Shown: one piece after another, positions 63,286-64,000 of the stretch | Position numbering within the stretch: position 1 is the stretch's first letter | How the letters are laid out: every line of letters starts with the position of its first letter | Assembly (NCBI GenBank): GCA_009838195.1 | Contig: VXSC01000022.1 | Span: forward strand, 1-64,000 | From: Rhodothermaceae bacterium | GTDB taxonomy: Bacteria; Bacteroidota; Rhodothermia; Rhodothermales; Bin80 | Reading direction: 5' to 3' | DNA length: 64,000 nt | The notes under the pieces: model-generated | What the model saw: the letters and a program-made list of their open reading frames with translations, nothing else | What the model was told of the DNA's origin: nothing | Databases searched by the model: none | Translations under genes and position numbers: made by a program

Positions 63286-64000
63286 ATGTATACCTTTCAT
63301 CGCACACATGTACGGCGCTTGATAGATTTCATTTCAAGTAGCTATGACATGCGGATAATCGCCATTATTGGTCCTCGCCAAGTGGGGAAAACGACCATTG
63401 CTCTCCAAGCCCGCCAGCAATTGATGGAGTTGGGGTTTACGTGCCAGTATATTTCCTTCGACGATCCACAGTTAAATAAGCCAAGATGGCCCATAGATGC
63501 ACACATCCCTGATATTACGTCGATCGAAAATTTTGCGAATCCAAAGACTCTTGTAGACATATGGGACAATGCTCGTGAGGCTTCGCTAAAATCACCCCGG
63601 GGACACGTTTTGTTTTTGGACGAAATTCAGCTCATCCCGCAGTGGTCAAATTACGTTAAGGGCTTATGGGACAGGGACCGTCGAGAGGGTTATCCCCTCC
63701 ATGTGGTAATCTTAGGATCAGCAGTCTGGCAGATGCTGGTTGGCCGTAATGAAAGTCTTACGGGTCGTTTCCGTGAACTGTCCGTCAAACACTGGTCGCT
63801 TCAAGAAATGGCAAAGGTATTCGGCCTGACGGCTGAACAATTTATGTTTTACGGTGGATATCCTGCGTCATGGCCCGACGAATCAGAGAAATCACGGTTT
63901 GATTATTGGCGCGAATACATCACAAAGACAATCATAGGCTCCGTTATTGGCCGGGACATCGTGTTGCTTAAACAGATCAAGAAACCTGCCTTGATGCGTC
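63286..64000 (+). CDS. AAA_14/DUF4143-type ATP-binding protein, 3' end outside window
   Basis: Open from ATG 63286 to the window edge (238 codons). The N-terminus is MYTFHRTHVRRLIDFIS, then Walker A IIGPRQVGKTT (~27-37), Walker B GHVLFLDEIQLIPQW and the sensor-like VVILGSAVWQML. Then follow RFRELSVKHWSLQEMA and FMFYGGYPASW. This is the AAA_14 domain of the AAA_14/DUF4143 family. Such proteins are common in accessory DNA in many bacteria; their function is not established. The DUF4143 domain should follow beyond the window. Confidence 0.9.
   Translation, partial: MYTFHRTHVRRLIDFISSSYDMRIIAIIGPRQVGKTTIALQARQQLMELGFTCQYISFDDPQLNKPRWPIDAHIPDITSIENFANPKTLVDIWDNAREASLKSPRGHVLFLDEIQLIPQWSNYVKGLWDRDRREGYPLHVVILGSAVWQMLVGRNESLTGRFRELSVKHWSLQEMAKVFGLTAEQFMFYGGYPASWPDESEKSRFDYWREYITKTIIGSVIGRDIVLLKQIKKPALMR

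Overview
The window is about 64 kb of one bacterial chromosome. It has a SusC/SusD pair, a type IX secretion (T9SS) C-terminal sorting domain of the YPNPFNPST type, many lipoproteins, and Bacteroidota-style genes with few clear Shine-Dalgarno sites. Together these suggest a heterotrophic member of the Bacteroidota superphylum, most likely Rhodothermota or Balneolota. Type I sulfatases, FG-GAP/ASPIC-UnbV proteins and a PVC-type propeller dehydrogenase fit a marine or host-associated polymer degrader. No rRNA, tRNA or CRISPR array was recognised.

Region 1 (1-18 kb) is an accessory, defence-like island. After the end of a secreted DUF4397/T9SS protein and a strong terminator come two diverged copies of one module. 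Each copy holds a decayed HerA-type ATPase end convergent with a small membrane protein, followed by the 3' end of a large STAND gene. One STAND copy is intact: an MqsA-like helix-turn-helix, a PD-(D/E)XK-type nuclease with a QxK motif, a STAND NTPase and a long helical C-terminus. The other copy is a relic of a few dozen bases. Between the module copies sits a two-gene operon of an ABC-type AAA ATPase and a small predicted PD-(D/E)XK nuclease. Next come a three-gene operon (Dam-like methylase, ParB-like protein, predicted nuclease-fold protein), a DUF262/DUF1524 GmrSD-like protein, and a protein with six 18-residue repeats and a glycine/alanine-rich hydrophobic end.

Region 2 (18-40 kb) is an outer-membrane uptake and surface-protein cluster. 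It contains SusC, SusD, a lipoprotein, three CRTAC1-type (VCBS/ASPIC-UnbV) lipoproteins and a GWxTD-like protein. The first two CRTAC1 paralogues are separated by an inserted segment on the opposite strand. That segment holds a Cys-rich exported peptide, a 6-bladed beta-propeller protein, a thioredoxin-like membrane protein, and a frameshifted IS110 transposase.

Region 3 (39.5-46.7 kb) mixes core genes (an MGMT-like protein, aroA, a HAD hydrolase, a VOC protein, an aminotransferase) with toxin-antitoxin material (hipA overlapping a hipB-like gene, and a RelE-like relic).

Region 4 (46.7-56 kb) looks catabolic: two sulfatases, a fused propeller/HEAT/cupredoxin/ThuA lipoprotein, a cupin, a PEP-hydrolase-family TIM barrel, a Tat-exported Gfo/Idh/MocA oxidoreductase, and a GC-rich MerC-like protein that looks transferred.

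Region 5 (56-64 kb) is mostly housekeeping: aroB, a DegQ/HtrA protease, fumC, panC and a WG-repeat protein. A small antitoxin-like ORF and the start of an AAA_14/DUF4143 ATPase run to the window edge.
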